Assembly: GCA_009602735.1 (NCBI GenBank)
Contig: WELA01011113.1
Span: forward strand, 9,905-34,279
DNA from: Mesotaenium endlicherianum
Taxonomy: Eukaryota; Streptophyta; Zygnematophyceae; Zygnematales; Mesotaeniaceae
Direction: 5' to 3'
DNA: 24,375 bases
The notes under the pieces were generated by a model. The model was not told the DNA's origin. It searched no databases and saw nothing but the letters and a program-made list of their open reading frames with translations. A program made the translations under genes and the position numbers. Numbering within the stretch: the stretch's first letter is position 1; each line of letters begins with the position of its first letter. Positions 10,632-20,110 of the stretch are shown piece by piece.

Positions 10632-12644
10632 TCGGTGGGCTCGCGTTTGGTGGGGACGCTCCAAAGTACATACGGAGCTCTCATCTGTGTGGCTGATAGG
10701 GTGTTGGTGGCTGGGCGGCACGAGCAGGTGCTGGAGTGCCTGCAGCTACGGGCGGCCGCCATGGAGTTCCTCTGCACTTTTGCCCTAGGTCTGAGCTGCC
10801 CCCCCCTTCCCCCCCCCCCTCTCTCTCTCAATCTGGCTCTCTCTCTCCCTCTCTCGCGCACACTAGCACTCCCTCTTGTTGCCTTCACTCACTGGCAGCC
10901 CTCGACCCCTCCAAGCTATGACAGCTGTTCAAGTGTTGGCCTCACTGCCTTCGTGTTCTCCGTGCAAATCCAAAGAAGAGATGCTGGACTCCTGTCGGAG
11001 GCAGCGCTGCAGCTCTGTGGGGCCTCTTTGCCGCATGTCTTGTCGCCGGCAAGTCTCTTGCGGAAGCATCTCCTGCGTCCTCCATGCTTGGCCACCTCTT
11101 TGGCCTTCTTTGATGCCGACACCCGTCCTCGCTCCCTCTTGAAAGTATCCCACTTCAAGCGCGCCCTCTACTTGCATGTGCATGCACGTCTGCAAACTTG
11201 TGAGCGCCCATCCGCACGCAGGCAGACTCAGTAAATGAATGTGGTCGCAACTGTTGTCTCTAACTTTCCGCCACCTCCTGCTGCTGTCCGCACATCTCTG
11301 CCGCTTTGTAAGGGAGCAGATGAGCTCCCGGGCGAGATATCGCTGCCAGCTGGCGTGCGGGCGCACAAGCTGGCCGTCAGGAGGGTCCACCACACTCTCC
11401 CCGCCTTCCCCCTCCCTCCCATTGGGGCCCTGGGAGCTTCCAAGGACGAGTTGTCAGCACCTGCCGGGAGCACGGGGGAGGACAACGAGGAGGAGGAGGG
11501 GGGGGGAGATCTGAGATGGGAGACAGGAGCGTGTCCCCTGGAGGCTGAGTGCCTGACGGCGTTGCATGAGTGGCTGGGGGCGGCCGCCTGCAGGGTGCAG
11601 AGGTGCGCTGACGTGGCAACCTCGAGGCGCCCGCTTGTGCCTGCTCCTGCCTTGCTGCCTTGCTCCTGTGTGGGTTGTGTTGGGCAAGCACTTGCAAGGC
11701 CCGGGTGGCAGAGGCAACTCGCAACGCTCAGGCCGTTCAGCTGCTTCAGAACATTCGGTGATCAGTTGGCGTCAGGAGAAGGAAGCTCGCGACTCATAAT
11801 TTATGTAGCTACTTTCAACTCATCCATAAGCCTCAGAGCTCTCAGCAGCACAGGCAGACGCAGTTACGAAGTCCACCGCTGAGCACTTGGAGGTAGAATT
11901 GTGAATTTTATTGGGAGGGGACGTGGGTGGGGGAGCCTGTGGACGGCATTGGCAGCAGCGCAGCGCCTTCGAGAGCTCTCTCCCGCTTCCCGCGTCAGCT
12001 CACTTGTGCTTTCTTTCTTTCTCCTGCAGCTCTGACGGAAACAAAGCCCTCGGGAACGCCTGTTTTGGGTGTGCCAGCGCGGGGGGGGGTAATGGCCAGG
12101 CGGCGGGCTATGAGTGGCTCGCGATGCCCTGGCCAGGGGAGCCAGCGGTGGGCCACATGCACGCTCTCCATTGGACGGGCCTCATCCACCCAGCTCAGGT
12201 TCAATCCTCGAGCGCCTCCTACTGCTGCTGCTGACTCAGCCTCACCCTCGGCTCACCCTCGGCAACAGCCGCACGACACTTGGCTGCACAGAAGCTGCAG
12301 TGGTGGATCTGTTGGGTCTCGTGCTCGCTAGGTTGCATGCCCACCTGCAGCTAAAAAGTGCACGCCACATGTCACTGCTCTGGAGGAGGACGTAGTGCCG
12401 CGTGGAGGGATGAAGGGTAGAGTGCAACGCTGTTGGTTGGCTTGCCCCGCTGTGGACTCGGTCTCTTGCATAGGGTACAATCCGGGAGCAGCCACCTGGC
12501 AGCCACCTGGCGTGCATGTATGAGAGCAGGACCAGTCGTGAGTCCAGTCGCACCTGTTGGCTGCTGCCAGCTGGGTGGATTGTGCCAGCAGCCACTACAC
12601 AGGCTGCTGCAAGCACTCAGAAAGATTTGCGCGTCTTCAGTTGT
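10632..12644 (+). CDS. Phase-matched exon chain of an unidentified protein (central part)
   Basis: Six segments can be joined in phase. 10632-10788 (VGTLQSTYGALICVADRVLV, then AGRHEQVLECLQLRAAAMEF), ends phase 1. 10867-11177 (LSEAALQLCGASLPHVLSPA ... FFDADTRPRSLLKVSHFKRA), after a 78-nt pyrimidine-rich intron. 11313-11384 (GADELPGEISLPAGVRAHKL). 11445-11602, with an acidic EDNEEEE run and LEAECLTALHEWLGAAA. 12030-12198 (YEWLAMPWPGEPAVGHMHAL), after a strong acceptor TTTCTTTCTCCTGCAG. 12474-12644 (ACMYESRTSRESSRTCW). GC at third positions is high for most of them. The exact ends of several segments have alternatives. I do not recognise the family. The protein looks soluble and partly helical, and is probably continuous with the exons at 13.7-15.6 kb. 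Confidence 0.42.
10797..10860 (+). repeat. Pyrimidine tract inside a short intron
   Basis: C runs followed by CT repeats fill most of the 78-nt intron proposed at 10789-10866. The strand bias (pyrimidines on plus) fits a polypyrimidine tract before an acceptor on the plus strand and supports the direction of this gene. Confidence 0.7.
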
Positions 12645-13706
12645 GTGTGTCTCTCAGTCTGCTGTCCGAGCGTTGGCAGCTCTTGTGGCGTCCCCATACT
12701 AGGGGCGCCAGGCTCGGAGCGGCGTAGAGAGGGCAGCGCCACTGTCTGCTCCAGCTGAGAAAGCTCACATTCTCTTCTTTTTTTTGTGGCGCGTCGAGGG
12801 TGCACGTGTCGTCGCTCCTGGTCCCAAGGTCACAACAAGGGGCTCCGTGAGAAAAGACTCGGGGGGGGGATTCTCACACGCGCTTACGCATCACAAAGAG
12901 TTGAGAGGCGGAGGGAGAGTAGAACAGGGACAGATTCGACTGGTGCTAGGTGGGTGCCGAATGCATACTGCTCTTCTCGGTTGGACCTTATCTTTCAATG
13001 CACAACCGTCACACTCAACGCTGACGTGCAATGATGCAAAGTGACACATGCTTGGGGCAGCGTTCGGAGACCTGATTATTTAGCCGCAGGGAAGCGGGCA
13101 GTGCGCGTAGGGAGGGCAAGCATGTCAATTGGACCGTTGCCAGCTACAGATACTCTTCGTGCTTGTTGTCTGTGTGGGGTGTGGGTGCATGTGTGCGCGC
13201 GCGCATGCAGGTGAAAGCAACGATCTCCCAGGCGAGGTGGGTGCCCGCCCGCCCATTCCTGCCAAATCTCCCTCCTCCCCCCCATCCCTCTCCCCTTGCT
13301 TGCTCTCCCTCCGCTCTTACGGTTGTGCAAGAGGGCTTCAGAGATTGGTCTACTGCTCCCATAGTTAGGTTGCCAGCTGTTTGCTCTTTTGTTTCCCCTC
13401 TTAAGACTGTTCGACACGAGGGAAGTGGACGCGAGTGGCTGATGTGAAAGAATCAGGAGGGCTTCCCTTAAGAGCCTCCCTGCAGACCCTCCCCCCCCCC
13501 ACCTCTTCCCCCGCCAGAGGGGGGCAGCTGTGCGCACCAGCACCAGCAGCAGAAGCCGTGTCTGTCCTGCCCTAGAAGAAGTGGATGGCCCGCAGGATAG
13601 TAGTTCTTAGCGGCCATTGCACCGCAGCCCCCTTCGGCCATGGCAGTCAGCAGGAAAGCTGGAGGGTGCACCCTCTGAGCTCTTGCCTGGAGTTTCTTCC
13701 TCGCAG

Positions 13707-15047
13707 ATTGGAAGCCCTGGGGGAGATGCATTGCAGGCTCTGACGGGTTCCGCTTGTGCCCGCCACCTGGCAGGCTTGCAGTGGACAGCGGGCAGTGCCC
13801 CTTTGCAGCAGTCAACGTGTGGGGCTTCGCTGATGCTCCTGTACGCCCCCCCTCTCCCCCCCTTCTCCCTCCCTCCCTCCGTCCCTCCCTCCCTTCCTCC
13901 CTCGCTTACTTTCACACGCAGCCCCAATCACACTGCAAACAAGCTCAAATCCTCCTCTTTGGCTGTTCCCTGAAAAGGAGAATGCTAGCTACCTAAAACC
14001 CCAAGTCACCTCCAGGATCCCAGTCGCTGGTTGCAGGCAGCCTCGGACCTCTCAGTCTGACTTGCCCAGCCGCCCCCAGTTGTAAGCCCTGTCATAAGCT
14101 CCTTACGCAGATTCAAAAGCCTCGACCTTGGGACAAGAAAATGCTCTTCACCTCAGAGATGGACATGCGTAGGCTGCCACCTGTCATGCCTCCAGAGGGC
14201 ATTGGCATCGCGCCTCGAGTGCGCACTGGGGGCCGGCATAGCTCTGCTGACGCAAGCACTCTCTGCAGATCTGAGTTTGCTGCACACTCCCCGCCCTCTG
14301 CGGTCCGGTCCCGGAGGGACCAGACAAAAGTCTAGATTTTGGTCTCCCCCCGCAGGTGTGGGGACTCCTTCCTGATCACGCGTGCGCTACTTGTCCTTGC
14401 CTGTGTTGTGGCGACAGGTGTCGTGGGCGGGCGCCGAGCACGGCTACCTCCGAGGTGGCGAGAATGACTACTCTTTCGTCATCTTCCCGGGGGGTCGCTA
14501 CCTCGTATTCAGGTCCGTTCAGCTTCTGCGCCTCTGTCTCTTTGTTGCACCGATGTGCACACGCAGATTTGGGCTCGTGTGCGTAAGACGGGTACCCGTG
14601 TATGATTGAGATGGGTGCGTGAGTCATCTAGTTGTTGTCTGCGCTTCAAAATCTTTCCAATAGGCTCTGCACCCCTCTCAGCCTGGTTCGGATCTGTCCA
14701 AAAGAATGGCACGGGCGCCCACGCACTGACCTGCCCTTTCTCTCGCACACAGTGCACACGCACACGTGCACGCGCGGCGTGCATGCGGTCACACGATAAA
14801 TACATGCTTTCTTCAGCATGCCTCGACTGGGACTGATGTGTCACTGTCTGACCTACGCAAGGAGGTGTCAGAAATGGGAGACTCCTGCTGTGCATACAGG
14901 CAGATATGGGTGGGTGTGGCCTTGCTGTGCCCCAGCATGCTCGCCCTCTTGCACTTGCAGGCTACGGCAAGCCGCTCGTCGCACTCCCTCACAGATTGGG
15001 TGGCGGGGGTTTCGCCCGCCCGGAGAACAAAATCTGACGCTTTTTGC
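13707..15047 (+). CDS. Phase-matched exon chain of an unidentified protein (3' part)
   Basis: Segments: 13707-13840 (contains VDSGQCPFAAVNVWGFADAP, ends phase 0); 13978-14004 (ENASYLKPQ; the exon may instead start at 13922); 14111-14218 (IQKPRPWDKKMLFTSEMDMR, then RLPPVMPPEGIGIAPR); 14418-14504 (VSWAGAEHGYLRGGENDYSF, then VIFPGGRYL); 14817-14909 (DVSLSDLRKEVSEMGDS...); 14961-15047 (SRSSHSLTDWVAGVSPARR...). All can be spliced in phase 0. The exon at 14418 is the best single one: nearly every codon ends in G or C and it follows GCGACAG. The acceptors and donors of the last two have alternatives, one of which would end the protein at a TGA near 15034. The family is not recognised. Confidence 0.45.
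13846..13905 (+). repeat. CCCT-type pyrimidine tract
   Basis: A run of CCCTCCCT-type units follows the exon ending at 13840 and precedes acceptor candidates at 13921 and 13977. It is intronic in the plus-strand model and shows the same strand bias as the other tracts in this gene. Confidence 0.7.
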
Positions 15048-15137
15048 GTAATTTGCATAAATCTGATTGAATGCATTGGGCTTGTTGGTTTGGCCTGTGA
15101 CCCCGAGCAGCGCGTCGGGCGCGTCTGACTGTCTCAG

Positions 15138-15599
15138 ATGAGAGGGGCTGCGACTTCCCTTGCTGAGCTGGCGGCACGAGAAGCGCACTTACTTCGCACT
15201 CTTGAGCAGTTAGATGAAGAGAAGGAGCTTGGCACAGTGTGTGTTTCAGGTCACACTCTGAGTGCAGTTGAAAAGCGAAGAAGCTTGCCACACATTGTAC
15301 GTCAGGCGGTGGGAAGGCGAACAGCGCGGCGAGCGATGCGTACACATCGCTGAGATTTCGGGTTTACATGGGGAACTCCTGGCTTTTCTGTTTCACTTGC
15401 AGACCTGCGGAATTGCCACCTCTATCTGGCACATGAGATTTTAGGATGCCCAATTCGATTGTGGAGGCGAATGGAGAATGCAACTGCCACCGGTTTCTTT
15501 TTCAGCTTTAGCGACTTTCTTTGGATTGGTTTCAAAGTGGAGATATACCCAGTATTGTACGGAGCTGTACTTCAGATCTTTCACATCTATAGCTTTTAG
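15138..15599 (+). CDS. Last two exons of the plus-strand gene
   Basis: 15138-15249 follows CTGTCTCAG and encodes SLAELAAREAHLLRTLEQLD then EEKELG, a strongly helical, coiled-coil-like segment ending in phase 1 before GTCACA. 15403-15599 follows a very good acceptor (CTGTTTCACTTGCAG) in the matching phase and reads DLRNCHLYLAHEILGCPIRL, then WRRMENATATGFFFSFSDFL and WIGFKVEIYPVLYGAVLQIF, ending in TAG. The last exon has an aromatic, hydrophobic C-terminus. If the splice at 15249 is not used, the first exon reads on to a TGA at 15353. The phase at 15138 fits the exon ending at 15047, so I treat it as the same gene. Confidence 0.45.
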
Positions 15600-16451
15600 T
15601 GCCGTTTCTATGTGCACAAGCTTGATAGGAGCATGCAGGTTCTTTGCCGTGAAAAACCCGACTGGTGCAGATCAACCGCAAAAAGACTGCAATTAGTACA
15701 AGCAAGTCACCATACCCCAGCGAAAGATGCTGACAGCTAATTCAGCCTATGGTAAAATGCAATCGAGGACATGCATACGCAGGCTTTTGTCAGAAGGCAT
15801 CAAAGAACATAGGCATTCTTCTTCCAAATAAGACAGCAGGTCTTCACTGCCAACACTACGACCTTTATATACCTTGAAAAAGGAGACCGTCGGAGGCCCA
15901 ACCAAAAGAGTAGCTAATGTACCACCAGGATTTACCATATCCATCGGAGCGTATTGACTAAACTCGGGTAAAAGGCTGCTCTATCATATCAACAGCCAAG
16001 ATCACAGGCCTGCATGATTTTTGAAGGGCCAAATTTAGAAACGCATATTCTGTCACTAGCTATATCTCATTATTCTGAGGGCACATTAATGAGCCCAGCA
16101 GTAATTTAACAAACTACACAAATCTGTGTCAAAAATAGGCAGCTGCAAGTAGGACCAGTATTCAAGCTATACAGCAAGCAAAAGCTCAGTCGAGCAAACA
16201 TCATATGCTAATGCCACTAGCACGGTATAGTTTACGTTTGCAAAGGCTACCCCCCCCACAAGCAAGCCAGAACAGCAAAATGATGAATTATTCACAGCTA
16301 CGATGCACTACCAACAATCGCCAAACAGCAGTATGCGCGCTGGGGGCAAAAAAGCTCAGCAGCAGCACGAGAGAAAACACATCGGGCGGGGGCGTGGCCG
16401 GTGCCGGGGGGTGTGGCCTTGGTGGCTGTATCAGCCTCAGCGCAGCCGTCG
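15600..16451. other. Convergent 3' spacer
   Basis: This lies between the stop of the plus-strand gene and the stop of the minus-strand MAX2 homologue, so it holds both 3' untranslated regions. It is AT-richer than the flanking exons. A minus-strand frame at 15944-15747 of 65 codons has no supporting splice context. No terminator-like or repeat structure was seen. Confidence 0.4.
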
Positions 16452-18866
16452 TCAGTCGGGCCACCCGCGGCGCTGCAGCTGGCTCTCCAGGCGCTTGGAG
16501 GAGGCGAGACCCGAGTCGCGGAAGCTCTCGTCCTCGGGCGCGGGGAAGTAGTCCCCGACGATCTGCAGGTCACGGAGCTCAGGCATGCGAAGGAACAGCG
16601 AGAGGAAGTGCTCGTGGCCCGTGCCGTGCACGCGCAGCCGGCGCGCGCGCGCGCACATGGACAGGATGCCCGCCGACGGCAGGGACAGCTCGTGCCGGTT
16701 CTGGTCGTGGTCCGACGGCGGCCAGTAGTCCAGGCGCCGGCACGCGACCAGCTCCTGCACGCCCTGCAGGTAGAACCGCTCCCACATCCGCACGTCCTTG
16801 AACCCCAAGGGCGCGCTCAGGTAGTACCCGCTCAGGCAGCTCAGATCCACGCACAGGCTCTCCAGCGCGGGGTAGGCCGCCAGGCACCCCAGCCCGCACG
16901 CGCGCGCCGCAGGCAGCGCCAGCGTGCGGCTGTCGCCCTCCACCTTGAAGCTGACCTCCTGCAGCCGCGGGCACGCCTGCAGGCCCGCCTGGGGGAGGTG
17001 CCCCAGGAGCTTGCCAATTGGCGACCACAGGGACAGCCGCCTCAGCCGCTCCCAGGGGGCAGGCGGGGCCTCCTTGGTCGCGGAATAAGAGCCAGGCCCC
17101 GGGAGCTGCCCACCCCTCCACCCGGAGCTCTGACTGCTGCTGCCTGCCAAATCAGAGCCCCTTCCCCCTCCCCCTCCCCCACTTCCCGTCATCCTGTCAC
17201 CAGCGTACCCCCCAGGGAACGACACCCCTGGCATCACCCCCCCCCAAGACCTCCCCCCATAGGCGGCAGCAGCCATGCTGGTGCTGGCGTGCCCCATGGC
17301 TTCCGAATACTGCGGAGCCATAACCCCTCCGCCTCCACCCAGGAGGTGCAGGCTGCTTCTCACAGGGGGGCCCTGTGCAAGCGGAGGCTCCTCCTGGGCC
17401 TCCTCCCCCTCCTCCCTGGCGTCGCCGGCGGACGAGCCCACCGGGGGAGGGCTCCACACGCAGTCCAGCTGCAGGCTCTCCAGCCGGGGCTTGAGGGGGG
17501 CCAGGGCCTGGAGGGCCGCGGGCGTGGAGATGCGCCTGCAGCTCGCAATGGCCACCTCCTTGAGCGTCTGCCGCAGCGCGAGGGCGGCCCTGGCGATGCC
17601 ATTTGGCGTGATGTCGGGGCACCCTGTGAGGGCGAGCCTGGCGAGCGAGGTGCAGCGCGCGGCCACCGCCGCCAGGTTCTCGTCAGAGAGCCCCGGCGCG
17701 CTCCGGATCTCGAGCTCGCGCAGCGACGTGAGCTGGGCCAGGCCCTGCGCGTCGTTCCTGAGAGAGAGGTCCAGGAAGCGCCCCAGAGTGAGGGCGCGCA
17801 GCCCCTTGCAGCTGGCGGCCAGGGCCGCCAGACAGGTGGCGCTCTGCCGGAGCTCCTGGCACAGGAGCAGCGTGAGGTCCAGCAGCCCCGGCAGGCTCCG
17901 GAAGAGCGCCTCCAGGCCCCCGAGGGTGATCCGCGGCTCGCCAGCTGTCGGCGCCTCGGGGCAGTCGTGCGGCGAGTCCCACTCGCAGGTGTCCACCAGG
18001 TGCAGCGTGCGGAGCCCCCTGCAGCTCTCCCCAAGGGCCTGCAGGCCCGCATCCGACACGCAGTCGCTGAAGCGGGGGTCGAAGTTGCAGACGCAGCGCA
18101 GGTCCTCGAGCTCGGGGCACGCGCGCGCGATGCTCTCGAGGTCCGAGTTGTCGAAGCCCGACTCGGTGAGCTTGCGCAGGTTGAGCACGCGCAGGCCGCG
18201 CGCCGTGAGCCGCGCGCCGTCGGCCGCCAGCGCGCAGGGCACGTCGTCGTTCCAGCAGAAGAATTGCGAGAGGTCCAGGTGGCGCAGCCGCGCGCACGAC
18301 GCCAGCACGGGCGCGATCTCCGCTCCCAGCTCCAGGTTGGTGGGCGGCCGCGACATCTTGCTGTGGAAGCGCACAAACGCCACCTGCTCCAGCCGCGGCC
18401 AGATGCTGGCAATGACCTCCGCGTCCTCTCTGTCGCGCACGTAAGCTCGCAGGGTCCTGACCTCGGGGAAGGCCGCGCGGAGAGTGGCCTCGATCTCAGT
18501 GCGGGGGTGGCGCGTGATGTAGGAGTGGCCCCAGGGCGTCATCAAAGAGAGGTCGAGGTCGGTGACGAAAGCGAAGCAGCGCGGCAGGCTCAGGGCGTCC
18601 AGCACGTGGCCCCTCACGACCAGCCTACAGCGCGTCTGGCGCTCGCAGTCGCGCCACGCCGAGTGCACCAGCGCCATGCAGTTGCGCGTCCTCACGTCCG
18701 TAATGAGAGACATGATGTGCAGGCCCACGCTCGAGGGGAGATCGGCAAACGTCGAGGCCTGCTGCCGCTGCCCATCTCCGCCTGATCCTTCTTCTAGAGC
18801 CCCCTTCCTCCTGACTCTCCTGCCCGGCGGGCCTTCCACCTGTTGTGGAAGCACCTCTGGTGCCAT
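16452..18866 (-). CDS. MAX2: MAX2/D3-type F-box leucine-rich-repeat protein
   Basis: MAX2 is the substrate-receptor F-box protein of an SCF ubiquitin ligase. With the receptors KAI2 or D14 it marks SMAX1-like repressors for degradation. The frame is intronless, as in land-plant MAX2, and 804 residues from the chosen ATG; plant MAX2/D3 are about 690-720. The F-box is at about residues 40-82 (FADLPSSVGLHIMSLITDVR, then TRNCMALVHSAW). The MAX2-specific core follows: DLDLSLMTPWGHS (103-115), FDPRFSDCVSDAGLQALGES (262-281) and LQLDCVWS (465-472). A Gly/Ser/Pro/Glu-rich insert of about 130 residues (473-603) separates two LRR halves. Then come SLWSPIGKLL, LDYWPPSDHDQN, GTGHEHF and a C-terminal helix ending ESQLQRRGWPD. 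The final Asp matches the conserved C-terminal Asp of D3. The upstream ATG at 18986 would add a 40-residue Cys-rich leader, but it overlaps a TATA motif and has a weak context, while 18866 has G at -3 and +4. Confidence 0.93.
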   Translation of the reverse strand: MAPEVLPQQVEGPPGRRVRRKGALEEGSGGDGQRQQASTFADLPSSVGLHIMSLITDVRTRNCMALVHSAWRDCERQTRCRLVVRGHVLDALSLPRCFAFVTDLDLSLMTPWGHSYITRHPRTEIEATLRAAFPEVRTLRAYVRDREDAEVIASIWPRLEQVAFVRFHSKMSRPPTNLELGAEIAPVLASCARLRHLDLSQFFCWNDDVPCALAADGARLTARGLRVLNLRKLTESGFDNSDLESIARACPELEDLRCVCNFDPRFSDCVSDAGLQALGESCRGLRTLHLVDTCEWDSPHDCPEAPTAGEPRITLGGLEALFRSLPGLLDLTLLLCQELRQSATCLAALAASCKGLRALTLGRFLDLSLRNDAQGLAQLTSLRELEIRSAPGLSDENLAAVAARCTSLARLALTGCPDITPNGIARAALALRQTLKEVAIASCRRISTPAALQALAPLKPRLESLQLDCVWSPPPVGSSAGDAREEGEEAQEEPPLAQGPPVRSSLHLLGGGGGVMAPQYSEAMGHASTSMAAAAYGGRSWGGVMPGVSFPGGYAGDRMTGSGGGGGGRGSDLAGSSSQSSGWRGGQLPGPGSYSATKEAPPAPWERLRRLSLWSPIGKLLGHLPQAGLQACPRLQEVSFKVEGDSRTLALPAARACGLGCLAAYPALESLCVDLSCLSGYYLSAPLGFKDVRMWERFYLQGVQELVACRRLDYWPPSDHDQNRHELSLPSAGILSMCARARRLRVHGTGHEHFLSLFLRMPELRDLQIVGDYFPAPEDESFRDSGLASSKRLESQLQRRGWPD

Positions 18867-18985
18867 CACCTTGCTGGCATCGAAAGGACACCTGGCCAAG
18901 CACGCACGTTTCTGATGTAGCTGGCAAAGAGCTGGTAGAAACGCTGCAGAATCATCAGCACAGACACAACAACAAAGAGAAGACA

Positions 18986-18993
18986 TTTATATA
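18986..18993 (-). promoter_or_regulatory. TATA box of the MAX2 homologue
   Basis: The minus strand reads TATATAAA here, 120-127 bases before the chosen start codon. Transcription starting about 30 bases downstream would give a leader near 90 nt and leave out the upstream ATG at 18986. This is inferred from position and match only. Confidence 0.5.
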
Positions 18994-19824
18994 CATAGTT
19001 TCAGTTATATCGTCCCAGCGGCATCGACAAGAGAATGACAGACAGAAGTTCCCTCAAACGCTGCTTGAATGAAATGCTCGTTCACTAAACATCGTCAAGT
19101 ACGTGCCAGCCTATACACTCGCTTGAAAGCATCTGTACCAGTTGTTGCTTGCTAACATGCCTGTGTAAATTGTGCACGCTACTCCCACTATACGTACTCC
19201 CATCACGAATCCATCAGTTTTGACACCTTGTCAACTATTAGGAGCAAGTGCATGGGAAAGAGAGCTACCTTACGCGAAAAGTTCGCAGAATGCTCTAGTT
19301 AGAGCGACGATCACGAGACGTAGTGCGGTGCATGGTGTGGTGCTACATGTGACTATCACGCACTATCACGGTACTAATACTCTGATTAGTGCATTTCTCC
19401 TTAACGGTGTGGGAGACGAACATCCGCACGAGATGTGGAAGCCAGCTAGGCGCCTGGCCCTGGCCTGGCGTGGGGCATGTTCACCTGCTGTGCGACTCGT
19501 ACATTTCTGCACCAAAATTGCGGTTGGCTTATTAGGGGGGCAATTTTGCGGCAATTTGAGACGGTTTGAGACAAAGATGAGGAAAGACGCGTGAGGTTGT
19601 ATTTTGGCGTATAGGCTGGAAGCTGAAACGTGGTTGCCCACATTGCCGGATCGAGCTCCAGCTGGTGAACTCAGCGAGATATTACGATGCATCAGTGACA
19701 CAGTCCGTGAAATACTACTGATTTTGCTTTTATAATATATGGATCACTCTCAGAGATTGTCATGCCAGACACGAGTGAATGATGACAGCAGAATTCTAGC
19801 ACCTCCCGAGTGCCGACTCCCGAC

Positions 19825-20110
19825 CAGGCCCCAGGATTCGACATAAGTCGCGGATTTCGGAAACATCCTCTGGCCTGCTCTGGGCGACGGTCAGGGTTTC
19901 AAGAACATCCGACAATATTCGGTAGGTTTTTTTTGATGGCTTAATAACATCACACGACAATTTTTGAAGGAAAATAGCAGATTTTGGAATTTTACGCGAC
20001 ATCCGTTCCCAATGACCAGGATTTCTTTCGACATAATCTAAGATTTTTCATGATTTTAAATCATCCAAAAAAGCAAATAACATAAAACTTATCTCGAATC
20101 CTGGGGCCTG
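19825..20110. mobile_element. MITE-like element with terminal inverted repeats
   Basis: The left arm at 19825-19847 and the right arm at 20088-20110 are inverted copies of a 23-base sequence (CAGGCCCCAGGATTCGA, then C or G, ATAAG) with a single mismatch. GACTCCC repeats lie just outside both arms. The interior is AT-rich with no long open frame, so it would be a non-autonomous DNA element. No clear target-site duplication was identified. Confidence 0.6.

Noticed and set aside
13211..13424. Two short segments (VKATISQAR, LFDTRE) that splice in phase on the plus strand
   Set aside because: Too short to separate from chance. They could be small exons of the plus-strand gene but do not match the phase needed by the exon at 13707.
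15747..15944. Minus-strand frame of 65 codons downstream of MAX2
   Set aside because: No splice signals or family, AT-rich, and most likely the 3' untranslated region of MAX2.
17275..18444. Further long frames on both strands within the MAX2 gene
   Set aside because: Same cause: GC-rich coding DNA leaves other frames open. Only the MAX2 frame shows family motifs.
16401..18785. Open frame of 794 codons on the plus strand
   Set aside because: It is the antisense shadow of the MAX2 frame, created by its extreme third-position GC. The product is Arg/Ala/Gln-rich with no family features.
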